A stretch of 64,000 bases of DNA from Microglena sp. YARC (lineage: Eukaryota; Chlorophyta; Chlorophyceae; Chlamydomonadales; Chlamydomonadaceae), in NCBI GenBank assembly GCA_022414725.1, contig CM039462.1, positions 92,230,261 through 92,294,260 of the forward strand, read 5' to 3'. The number at the start of each line of letters is the position of its first letter. The stretch's first letter is position 1. Positions 45,451 to 64,000 of the stretch are shown here, piece by piece. A model generated the notes under the pieces. That model was given only the letters and a program-made list of their open reading frames with translations, did not search any database and was not told the DNA's origin. Made by a program: the position numbers and the translations under genes.

Positions 45451-47000
45451 AGAAATTGGCAGATTTGGTTAGGGGATCCAAGCATTATGGCTGGATTGAG
45501 GAAAAGACAGGTCAGAGTGAGCGGAGGCTGAGGTAGGCTGAGGCTGAGGGAAATCTGAGACAGATCTGAGATGGATCTGAGGCTAGCTGGGTGATCTATC
45601 TGAGACGGATCCCATGGGGATCTGAGAAAGGCTGATTGATCGGAGGCAGATCTCAGGTGGATCTGGGTGATGCTGATTGATCTCATACAGATATGAGGCT
45701 GATTTGAGGCGGATGTGGGCTGATCTGAGCTGTTGGGCTGACATTTCATCGGTTTCGGGGGTAGTCCGGAAGGTCGGGGTTGTCCGGAAGGTCGTGTAGT
45801 GCACTATCGGAGAGTTCGGTGAGGTGTAGGATAGAGATGGTGGAGAGTAGGGGGGTTCATGAATCATGACGGAAGGATTGGTGGTCCATTTCGGTAGATT
45901 CGGCGTTTGAAGTGTTCGGTGGCCAAGTCAGGCTTGTCATACGGATAGCTTTGGTCGCACCATAAGGTGGAAGCATGTTGGTAAGGATATAATGGACATA
46001 GTGGTATGTCGGCATTATCGGTACATATGATATATGTAGGGGTACCAGGCACCAAGTGAAGTAGTATACCATCCATATCGGGACGGAGGAGGTGCTCGGG
46101 ATGGTTGTCAATAATCGCTCCTCATCCCGGGATATATACATCGGCATTGTATTTATCTGGCGGAGGTGCCTGTCAGTGATCAACCCGACAGGACTATGAT
46201 CGGACTACTACAAGTTCACTTCCGGTTGTGGCATGGTCGGATGTCACATTCGGTTTCAGGTTCAGTTTCGGGTTCAGAGTGCAGGTTCGGGTACGGGTTC
46301 GGGTGTGGAAGGACGGGGGAGGCCGTAATCGGTTAGGCAAGGAGTGGTGCATATGTGAGAGCAGTTTTGGTAGCCTCAAAAGTGGCGGTATGGGCATTAG
46401 TCCATTAGAATCGGTTGGAGGAGGCTGTGATGAGAGTTGTCAACGGTGCCACAAGGCTAGAATATCCTTTGATATACGTCCGGAAATAGGTTGAAAGTCC
46501 AAGGAAGGATCGGAGGTTGGCAACGGTTTTCGGCTTTCGGTTTTCGGTGGCCAGGATATTATTGTATCGGTTTGGGAGGGATCCATCTTGAGGTGTCCAT
46601 TTCCAACAATATGACCTAGGAATTTCATTTCGGATGTGAAATTCGCATTCGTGGAGTCTGCAATAGAGTTTCTCCTTTCAGAGGCTATCAAACACCAGTC
46701 GGAGGTATTTCAATGGGTCAGCCGGGAGTTTTGAAAATATCAGAATATCATTGAGGAATATAACCACGATATCATCAAGATGGTCCCTGAAAATTCGGTT
46801 CATAAGGGCTTGAAATTCGGATAGCCCGTTACAGATGCTCATGGGTAGGACCATATATTCTAAGTGACCTATCGGTTTGTTGAGAGCGGTTGTCGGAAGG
46901 TCGGATGGAAGGATTCTCATTATGAGGAACCACTTGTAGATCGGCATCGGTTTAGGTATCGGCATCGGTATCGGTATCGCATTGGTATCGGCATCGACAT

Positions 47001-47001
<1 letters not shown>

Positions 47002-47049
<48 letters not shown>
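47002..47049. repeat. 48-nt G homopolymer
   Basis: Uninterrupted G run within retroelement copy B, between CATC and CACAG. Such length is prone to sequencing error and to G-quadruplex formation. Confidence 0.97.
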
Positions 47050-47056
<7 letters not shown>

Positions 47057-47616
47057 GGTACTGTGTCAGGCGGGGTGGGCCGGTTGCCGACTGGGGAGGC
47101 AGAGTCGGTTGCTGAGTCGGCACAGTGTCAGCCACAGTGGATGGTCCGGCACCATGAAGTGATGAAGGTGTTCAGGTTCGGTGTCCGCACTGTTGCGGGT
47201 CATGCGTGGGGGCATGTCGGAGTCAGTGTTGTCGGTGTTATCAGTTCTGTCTGTCTGGGACAGATTAGAGAACGGATTGGATGGGTCGGTGGATCGGTGT
47301 TGGGTGCCACGCAGTGCCGGTGGCGGTTTGGTTACTGTTCGCGTGCCTGTTCTTTTCAGACTGTCAGAGGTAAGGAAAATAAAGGCCGGTTAATGACGGG
47401 ATTGTCGGGGAGGGTCGGTGGTGTTCGGGAGCAGCAGTGTTTGAGAGGATCGGATGGTTGTGAACGGTACCTGCTCCAATAGTCTCATTCTGAGGAAATG
47501 AGCAGTAGAAATTTCGGAAAGGTAGCCGGGCACGGGTGACTGAGATTGTCGGGAGTACAGACAGTGGCAGGTTGGGTAATCGGGCGTGTCTGTGGGGTCG
47601 TTCGGTTGCGGATTTA

Positions 47617-48600
47617 GGTAGCCTGGCCGACCACCGACACAGACGACCGACCCCCGACTCCCGACCAGCTACCACACACCGACTACCGACCAGCTGACAC
47701 CGACACTGCTACTCATCACACATCACACACCGACTACCGACCAGCTACCACATACTGCTACCGACCAGCCACCGACCAGCTACCGACATTGCTACCGACA
47801 CTACCGACACTGCTACCACCCGACTACCGACTACCGACCACCTACCGATTCCGATTCCGATTAGTATATAAACCGAAGCCTAACTCCTGGAGGTCAGTCT
47901 ATGCGCACTGAGTATACTTAGGGTATATCGAGGATCACATCCCCCTCCAGGACTAACTGGAGTTATTCAGTATTATTCCCGTCCACCGACGCCGACACCT
48001 ACAAGTGGTTTCTGGAGCCGAGGTTAAAGCCTTGGAGCTGGGGCTCCCTACCGATTATCCGATTCATCCTGCAGTTTTTTTTTGCTTCGTCAAAGATTCC
48101 GGCTTTTGCACACCTTCGAGTACTCCAGGGTGTATTCCGTGTACGCCACTGCATGCCGTTAGCACCGATTCCCGCCCCCCAGTTCCTTGTTGCTTACACC
48201 CATGGACCTAAATCCGCAACCGAACGACCCCACAGACACGCCCGATTACCCACCCTGCCACTCTCTGTACTCCCGACAATCTCAGACACCCGTGCCCGGC
48301 TACCTTTCCGAAATCTCTACTGCTCATTTCCTCAGAATGAGACTATTGGAGCAGGTACCGTTCACAACAATCCGATCCTCTCAAACACTGCTGCTCCCGA
48401 ACACCACCGACCCTCCCCGACAATCCCGTCATTAACCGGCCTTTCTTTTCCTTACCTCTGACAGTCTGAAAAGAACAGGCACGCGAACAGTAACCAAACC
48501 GCCACCGGCACTGCGTGGCACCCAACACCGATCCACCGACCCATCCAATCCGTTCTCTAATCTGTCCCAGACAGACAGAACTGATAACACCGACAACACT
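47617..48600 (+). mobile_element. LTR of Ty3/gypsy-type retroelement (copy C)
   Basis: Collinear with 40312-41270: GTAGCCTGGCCGACCACCGA, TATATAA at about 47865, GGAGGTCAGTCTATGCGCAC, and the end ACAACACTGGTACGTG. It abuts the inverted LTR piece of copy B at 47613-47617, making a head-to-head LTR junction. Confidence 0.75.
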
Positions 48601-50822
48601 GGTACGTGAATTCTCTCGGGCCGAATTGTTCACACCGCCTTCGTGAATCTCCTAGCTCGAATTTGCTTATCTGGCCCTCGTAATTTTTCTCCTGCCTCAA
48701 ATCAGTTCACCTTGCCTTCGTGATTCCTCTGGTGCCGAATTGTTCACTTCACCAGTAGGCCCTCGTGAAATTCATCTTCCACACATCGACGGATATAGTG
48801 ATATCCCCGACTGATTTCCATTCCACTCCTGGCCTGCTGCCTTCCCCCGATCTCTTAAATCTGACTAACAGATCTATCACATTCCGACTCAACAGACTCC
48901 GACATGCCCCCACGCATGACCCGCAACAGTGCGGACACCGAACCTGAACACCTTCATCACTTCATGGTGCCGGACCATCCACTGTGGCTGACACTGTGCG
49001 ACTCAGCAACCGACTCTGCCTCCCCAGTCGGCAACCGGCCCACCCCCGCCTGACTCAGTACCAACTGTGCCCCCCCCCCCCGGCAACCGGCCCACCTACG
49101 CCTGGGACTGTCCCCAAACCGACCCCAAACCGACCCATCCGAGCCACCCGACCCATAACCGACCCAACCGACCCATCCGACCCAACCGACCCATCCGACC
49201 CAACCGACCCAACCGACCTATCTGTCCGACCCAACCGACCCTAAACCGACCCAACCGACCCAAAAACGACCCATCCGACCTATTCGACCTAAAACTGACC
49301 CATCCGACCAACACTGGCTAGTCCATGCTTGGACAATTACAATCCCCCTGGCTAATGTTTATTCCGACCTCTTGACAGATGCTGAAGTCTCCATTTTAGG
49401 TAACACTGGTGCAACCCATAATTTTGGCACCCTCCGTATGGCCCAGCGGATAGGACTCCCCATTACATCATATCCCCTACCTTCTGTCTCCCTTGCAGGC
49501 AGTCCACAGACCATACCGATAATTGGTCATGCCATTGCAAAACTCCAACTTGGTAATTTCACACCGTCCACAACATTTAACCCCATCTTAGGTAATCAAT
49601 TCCTTCGCCAACCCGTATTGACATGAGTGCACAGACATTATCACTTCGTCACCAAACTAGCTTCGACTTCACAGTATCCTCCGTTTCAAAAACCCGATTT
49701 GACTCTGGTTCAGCTGTCATGCAACACGCACTTGCCCAATTCTTGGCATCCTTTCCCTCATCCGACACACTGCAAATGATCACCGCCAAGGGCGCCCGTA
49801 AACTAATCCGCCAAGGATGCGGTTCCTTTCCTTTTTTGAACAATCACAACCACCTATCAGTTTAGGACCACAACCTGACCACACATCCGACCACCGCCCC
49901 CAATCTGGCACAATCCAATGTGACATACCGTCTCAGACTGTCCATGTAACACTCAATAATTTGACTGCTGAGACTAAACCAACGGAACATGCCCTAGCTG
50001 CAGCTCTCCATACTCTTACCGACTCTTACACTGACATTTTCACCGCAGTCCCTGGTTTACCCCCTTTTCGTGACCAGATTGATGAACTCATTCCTCTCCA
50101 ACCGAACATACCGAACATACCGTACCGAAACTGTTACCGCATGAGTCCAATAGAAATGTCTGCAGTCAAGACAACCGTTACCGATGTCCTGTCCAAAGGA
50201 TAGATCTGACCTAGTTTATCTCCATTTGGCTCCCCCGTGCAGTTCATACCAACACCTGATGGTTCCTTCCGTCTGTGCATCAACTACCGGCCAGTACATG
50301 CACTCAAAATCCGAAAACCGATACTGATACCGATGCCGATACTAATCCCGATGCCGATGCCGATACCAATGCCGATACTGATACCGATGCCGATACTAAT
50401 CCCGATGCCGATGCCGATACCAATGCCGATGCCGATACCGATACCGATACCTACACCGATGCGATCTACAAGTGGTTCCTCATAATGAGAATCCTTCCAT
50501 CCGACCTTCCGACAACCGCTCTCAACAAACCGATAGGTCACTTCGAATATATGGTCCTACCCATGAGCATCTGTAACGGGCCATCCGAATTTCAAGCCCT
50601 TATGAACCGAATTTTCAGGGACCATCTTGATGATATCATGGTTATATTCCTCGATGATATTCTGATATTTTCAAAACTCCCGGCTGACCCACTGAAACAC
50701 CTCCGACTGGTGTTTGACAGCCTCTGAAAGGAGAAACTCTATTGCAGACTCCACAAATGCTAATTTCTTACATCCGAAATGAAATACCTTGGTCATATTG
50801 TTGGAAATGGACACCTCAAGAT
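48601..50822 (+). pseudogene. Retroelement gag/protease/RT fragment (copy C)
   Basis: gag leader (MTRNSADTEP, about 48912), Pro-rich tract (49090-49310), retropepsin-like domain with LGNTGATHNF (about 49400, catalytic Asp replaced by Asn, as in copy A), then RT. The RT begins with FIPTPDGSFRLCINYRP. It is interrupted by (CCGATGCCGATA)n repeats (50320-50460) and resumes with GHFEYMVLPMSICNGPSEF and FLDDILIFSK. TGA at about 50725 and TAA shortly after break the thumb. Sequence identity with the element stops at 50822, where the V-ATPase exon-echo array begins. Confidence 0.75.
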
Positions 50823-60480
<9,658 letters not shown>

Positions 60481-61282
60481 TTTGCAGTGCAAGAATATGG
60501 GAATTTATTGATTGGGGCGGGAACGCATGTTTGATGACGCCAGAGCCGGCTGGAGGGTACACCGGTCGGGGGGCCGGTCCAGCTACCGCTGACACACCGG
60601 TGAGAGTCAAGAGTCGTTCAACCTGCGCATATTAATAGTACTACCCAAGTACCAAAAGGATTAATTTATGTATTAATATAGTATTAAGTTATGTACCGGT
60701 ATGGAAGGGGGGATGCTTCAAGGTAGGGTGTGCTGGGACTTCCTGGATGACCTCCAGCGGATGATTTGGAATCGACAGTTGTACCTTGTATCAAGCAAAA
60801 AATACGACAATTCTCCCGGAATTCCCAGAATTGTCGGAATATCAGGCAAAAATTGAGGTTCGAATTATGCCCTACGAGTCTGCATCCTGTTTCAAAAAAT
60901 CGAATTATATTATTTAGATATTATCCGCTGAATTGCTATCATCATAAGAGCTTCCCAACACTCACAAGTACACTTTCCCAAACCCTAAACCCAACACGAA
61001 TATGAGGGCTGTCAAATAATAATAAAAGAGACACTTTGATCTGAATGCCAAGTCATAAATTGATGTCGGAGCGGCCGAGTCAGACGTGACTCGGCCAGAG
61101 TTGAGTTGAGTTAGTTGTGCACGTCAGACTGTAAAAGATTTATCAGTCACGACTTTGCGTTTGAGATCATTCTTTTGAAGCAACAGTTTGAGAAGTCGAA
61201 AGAAAAAACACCCTCCCACCCTTTCCCAAGGTGTCGTCAACGTCACCAACAATCTAGACAAGCCAAGCAAAAAAACTACTAC
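60481..61282. other. Upstream flank of V-ATPase B
   Basis: Should include the minus-strand promoter. No clear TATA box was picked out. At 60793-60870 a segment (GACAATTCTCCCGGAATTCC) resembles the inverse of 38041-38105, a further unnamed dispersed repeat. Confidence 0.45.
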
Positions 61283-61848
61283 TACCGTATGCGCCTTAAA
61301 TATTGGCAAGATTAAGTATTGGCAAATGTCATTTCCCCCCTAAAAGTGGGCCTCAGAAAAGCATGGCAATACTAACTTGGCAAAGGGATCTATGGCTTTG
61401 AATGTCTCAAGCTCGGACTTAAAATCCAGTTAGCAAAGGGTCTTATGTTATTGTTACATTTCCTTGTTACATGTTCACCAAGTAGTCTGCCCAAGCTTGC
61501 TGTAAAACTATGTAACACTTCAAAGCAGGAACATTAAACTTGCTAGGGCTTAGTAGCCAGACCGGTATATGGCTCCAGACAGCCAAATTGCTGGCTGGAG
61601 CCATGTAACCAAGGTCAAGGTCAAGTACATGTTCACAAAGTAGTCTGCCCAAGCTTGCTGAAAATAAATCCATGTTGCAATTCATATCAGGAACATTTAA
61701 CTTGCTGGGGCTTAGTAGACCGAGTACCATGGTAACCGTAACTTGGCAAAGGCCAAGTACCTGGAGTGGTCTCAAGCTGGACCCCTAATCCGGTTTGGCA
61801 AAGGGTCGTTTGCCAAACCGTTTGCCAATACTTAAGGCGCATACGGTA
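61283..61848. mobile_element. 566-bp element with about 26-bp terminal inverted repeats
   Basis: Left end TACCGTATGCGCCTTAAATA then TTGGCAA. The right end is its inverse with one mismatch. Inside, a segment of about 150 bp is duplicated (from about 61465 and about 61626, with ACAxAGTAGTCTGCCCAAGC) around a two-hairpin repeat (61570-61626). No transposase ORF is present, so it is a non-autonomous DNA transposon. Confidence 0.75.
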
Positions 61849-61935
61849 CTCCAAAACGTACCAACTAAAGTCATAGTCCGACCCTACAGACTAACTTGCC
61901 TCCACTAGCATCCTATAAAACGGAGTTGCAAAAAT

Positions 61936-62535
61936 TCAACTCCTGCTCTTGACCCTCCTAGAGTTCTTGCCAAGACGGGTGTCCAAATACCTCCACAAAA
62001 TCTTAGGGCTCTTCACATGCCCTTGTAGAGATGCCCCAACCAGCCCACAAGTGGCATATGCATGCTGCATGGATCCCCGGTGAAAACTGTGACTAGTCTC
62101 TCCCTCATCCTGTCCCATAGAATCCAAGCGCCGCTCCAACATGTGTGTAAAAGCTGAGGAGCTGTACGGCACCTCACTGAAGGAGCGCTTGTTGGGAGCC
62201 ATGGGTCGAAAGATGAAATCAGTCACCCCATGCCCTGCCACATAACAGTGATACAGGAAAACCTCTAACCGACTTCGCAAGTCCAGCTCGATTTGACCCC
62301 CATAAGACATAGCAGTTGGGTCTTGATGAATCCTTGATCGCTTATTAGTCCTCGTCCCACGAGTAGCTAGTATCACCAAAGGGTCAGGCAACCTAGCTCC
62401 GGATATGTACCCTCGAGGAAACACAGCACGGTGGTTGCCATCATGCAAATCTAGCAGACTCAAGTGCCCTCCATTGCCGGTAGAATTTATCCTGCCTTTG
62501 CTGTTCCTTAATCCTCTGCCCGATTGCCTCGGCAA
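61936..62535 (-). CDS. Tyrosine-recombinase-like protein, C-terminal catalytic part
   Basis: 199 codons. The C-terminal third shows HSFHRGSMQHAYATCGLVGA, then GHVKSPKILWRYLDTR. The spacing matches the H-x-x-R box, the following conserved His (GHxxS) and the nucleophilic Tyr of tyrosine recombinases, as in Crypton and DIRS-type mobile elements. The N-terminal half (LDLHDGNHRAVFPRG, RSRLEVFLYHCYVAGHG) would be the start of the catalytic domain. The first catalytic Arg is not certain. The usual core-binding domain is missing, so the ORF is either 5' truncated or spliced. An array of hairpin repeats lies just upstream. Confidence 0.55.
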   Translation of the reverse strand: MPRQSGRGLRNSKGRINSTGNGGHLSLLDLHDGNHRAVFPRGYISGARLPDPLVILATRGTRTNKRSRIHQDPTAMSYGGQIELDLRSRLEVFLYHCYVAGHGVTDFIFRPMAPNKRSFSEVPYSSSAFTHMLERRLDSMGQDEGETSHSFHRGSMQHAYATCGLVGASLQGHVKSPKILWRYLDTRLGKNSRRVKSRS

Positions 62536-62839
62536 ATCTCGTACCAGTCCATCTCAATCCTAACCTCGTTGCTTACGTCAGCTGCATAACGAAAGTTCTA
62601 GATCCCGGCCACGTCATTGTCTAGATCTCGGCCACGTCATCACCCGAATCTCAATCCTAACCTCCGTCACTCGACTTCAGCTACTCAGCTTCCGACAGTT
62701 CGCTGCGCCCTCCCGGCGCAGTTCAAACCCGCGTAGCTCTTGCCACCAGGCAATGACAGGTAGCGCACCTTGCGAAGGACTTCCGATTCCGGACCTACCC
62801 ACCGGTTTGTACTACCTACAGAGCTTAATGTGTCGGATA

Positions 62840-63485
62840 GTACAGACTAGGCAGCCGCTATGCCCATGATCGGGACGGCTGAACCTAGATACTCAAATGA
62901 TTATGACTAGATAGCCGCTATGCCCGTTCCTGGGGACGGCCAAGCCTAGAATTCAAGTCATCATAGGCTAAGCAGCCGCTCTGCCCTATTCTTGGGACGG
63001 TGGGGCCTAAAAACGCAGGTAACAAGCTGGATAGCCGCTATGCCCGTTACTGGGACGGCTAAGCCTACAGCTGCAAATAATACAGGCTGGACAGCCGCTA
63101 TGCCCTGTTATTGGGACGGCTGAGCCTACAAACATAAATGATGATGACTAGGTAGCCGCTATGCCCATTATCGGGACGGCTGAACCTAGAAACACAAATG
63201 ATGCTAACTAGGTAGCCGCTATGCCTCGTTTTGGGGACGGCTAAGCCTAGAATTGAATCAGGCCAAACAGCCGCTCTGCCCTATTATTGGGACGGTTGAG
63301 CCTAGAATTGCAAGCATTAAGGTTGGACACCCGCTATGCCCGTTACTAGGACGGCAGCCTACAATTGCAAACAACATAGGCTGAATAGCCGCTATGCCCG
63401 GTTATTGGGACGGCTAAGCCTAGAAACGCAAATAATACAGGCTAGGCAGCCGCTATGCCCATTACCAGGACGGCAGAACCTAAAT
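62840..63485. repeat. About 61-bp tandem array of hairpin-forming units
   Basis: Eleven units such as AGCCGCTATGCCCGTTACTG then GGACGGCTAAGCCTA. Within a unit TAGGC pairs with GCCTA, AGCCG with CGGCT, and CCC with GGG. Several units show compensating changes. Confidence 0.9.
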
Positions 63486-63544
63486 ACACATTTGATAATG
63501 TCCATCTTACTCACTTGCCAATCACTTTCTGACCCCTACTTTAG

Positions 63545-64000
63545 GGGGAAACGGCTCTACCCTCTCTGGGAGGCCCCTCATCCGGCCTAAGCCGAGCAGA
63601 ACCGACATCAAGCCGCTCGAACCAGGAGCAGGCTTTGCCACAGCAGGAACAAGCTCCCCCACTGCAGGAGCAAGCTTCCCTACAGCAGGAGCAAGCTCCC
63701 CCACATCAACAGCAAGCTCCCCCACAGGAGCAGCCCCTCCCACAACAGGAGCAGCCCCTCCCACAGCAGGAGTAGCCCCTCCCACAGCAGGAGCAGCCCC
63801 TCCCATTTGGAGCACTTACTGCTGCGGGTCTGCCGATCGTTGTGGCTGAGCTCTATCAACAAGTCCAACGCTTGACAGAGGAGCAGGCCACCCGTGCCGC
63901 CATCTCCTCAAACCCAGCCTTGGGTGAGTTCCGTGCTAGAGCTACGGACCTAGAAGAAAAAATACGTAGAATAGCTTTGGCACTAACCACATCCTCAGAC
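63545..64000 (+). pseudogene. Q/P-rich, coiled-coil ORF, runs off the window
   Basis: An open plus frame with tandem QEQAPP/QEQPLPQ repeats, one in-frame TAG at 63773-63775, then FGALTAAGLPIVVAELYQQV and a charged helix-like stretch (LEEKIRRIALALTTS) to the window edge. No ATG was found in frame. The layout resembles a gag-like protein of an algal retroelement, but nothing proves it. Confidence 0.4.

Larger units (their letters stand above)
43827..47616 (-). mobile_element. Inverted Ty3/gypsy fragment (copy B)
   Basis: On the minus strand, in order: the 3' part of an LTR (47613-47235), a gag start, a 48-nt G run (47002-47049), RT, an RNase H end and a polypurine tract (GAAAGGGGGAG near 44075) next to a truncated 3' LTR (44057-43827). 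RT (about 46960-46560) shows EYMVLPMSICNG, MNRIFRDHLDD and FLNDILIFSK. The second catalytic-site residue is Asn, where FLDD is expected and is seen in copy C. NVADPLSRHP marks the RNase H end (about 44690). The element is inactive. TCAGATGTTCAGATG-type repeats (45000-45450) and unplaced sequence separate the two domains. Confidence 0.72.

Noticed and set aside
46230..46400. Exon-like GGTTCGGGT repeats
   Set aside because: Simple repeats within the retroelement fragment. No consistent frame.
60965..60985. Telomere-like CCCTAAACCC
   Set aside because: A single degenerate unit, not a repeat.
62840..63485. CRISPR-like array of palindromic repeats
   Set aside because: Intervening segments are themselves conserved parts of the 61-bp unit. 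No spacers and no cas-like genes are present.

Overview
The window is nuclear DNA from a photosynthetic eukaryote, most likely a green alga. The evidence is spliced genes with GT-AG introns, a cytosolic ribosomal protein gene, and nuclear genes for plastid proteins (GUN4 and a Ycf45/SPD1-type ATPase). There is also a plant/algal TTTAGGG motif and LINE, Ty3/gypsy-type, MITE-like and SINE-like repeats. The extreme simple-repeat load fits a large-genome prasinophyte such as a Cymbomonas/Pyramimonas relative. That genus guess is inference from general knowledge, not read from the sequence.

Layout. 1-3.1 kb: dispersed repeats. 3.1-19.1 kb (minus): a 13-exon gene for a plastid Ycf45/SPD1-like P-loop ATPase, spread over 16 kb by repeat-filled introns. 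19.6-25 kb (minus): one tentative gene with a signal peptide, plus exon pieces of one or two unrecognised genes. 22.8-29 kb: three LINE fragments around a 59-bp satellite, two of them meeting tail to tail. 29.8-30.1 kb (plus): a complete three-exon RPL39 gene. 31-33 kb: a roughly 350-bp tandem repeat. 35.9-38.9 kb (plus): the 5' three exons of GUN4. 40.3-50.8 kb: a scrambled nest of Ty3/gypsy-type retroelement pieces in both orientations. 52.6-60.5 kb (minus): nine exons (370 codons) of V-ATPase subunit B. 61.3-64 kb: a TIR element, a tyrosine-recombinase-like ORF, an array of hairpin repeats and the start of a Q/P-rich ORF.

The most striking feature is how the introns are built. In SPD1, V-ATPase B, GUN4 and at least one further gene, introns hold tandem 'echoes' of the edge of the neighbouring exon. 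Copies of an exon's 3' end with its GT donor lie in the intron downstream. Copies of an exon's 5' end with its AG acceptor lie in the intron upstream. In nearly every case the copies are in the same orientation as the gene. Periods range from about 60 to 140 bp and copy number from 1 to about 14. Several apparent minisatellites (73 bp at 6.7-7.3 kb, 140 bp at 8.9-10.2 kb, 95 bp at 13.4-14.7 kb, about 120 bp at 15.8-16.4 kb, about 130 bp at 50.8-51.6 kb) are such arrays. This suggests that introns grow by repeated duplication across exon-intron borders, leaving many decoy splice sites.

GUN4 and V-ATPase B are convergent, and both lose their 3' exons at the retroelement nest. That is either a real rearrangement or an assembly join through repeats. 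No operon-like organisation exists, and the genes are functionally unrelated apart from the two plastid proteins.
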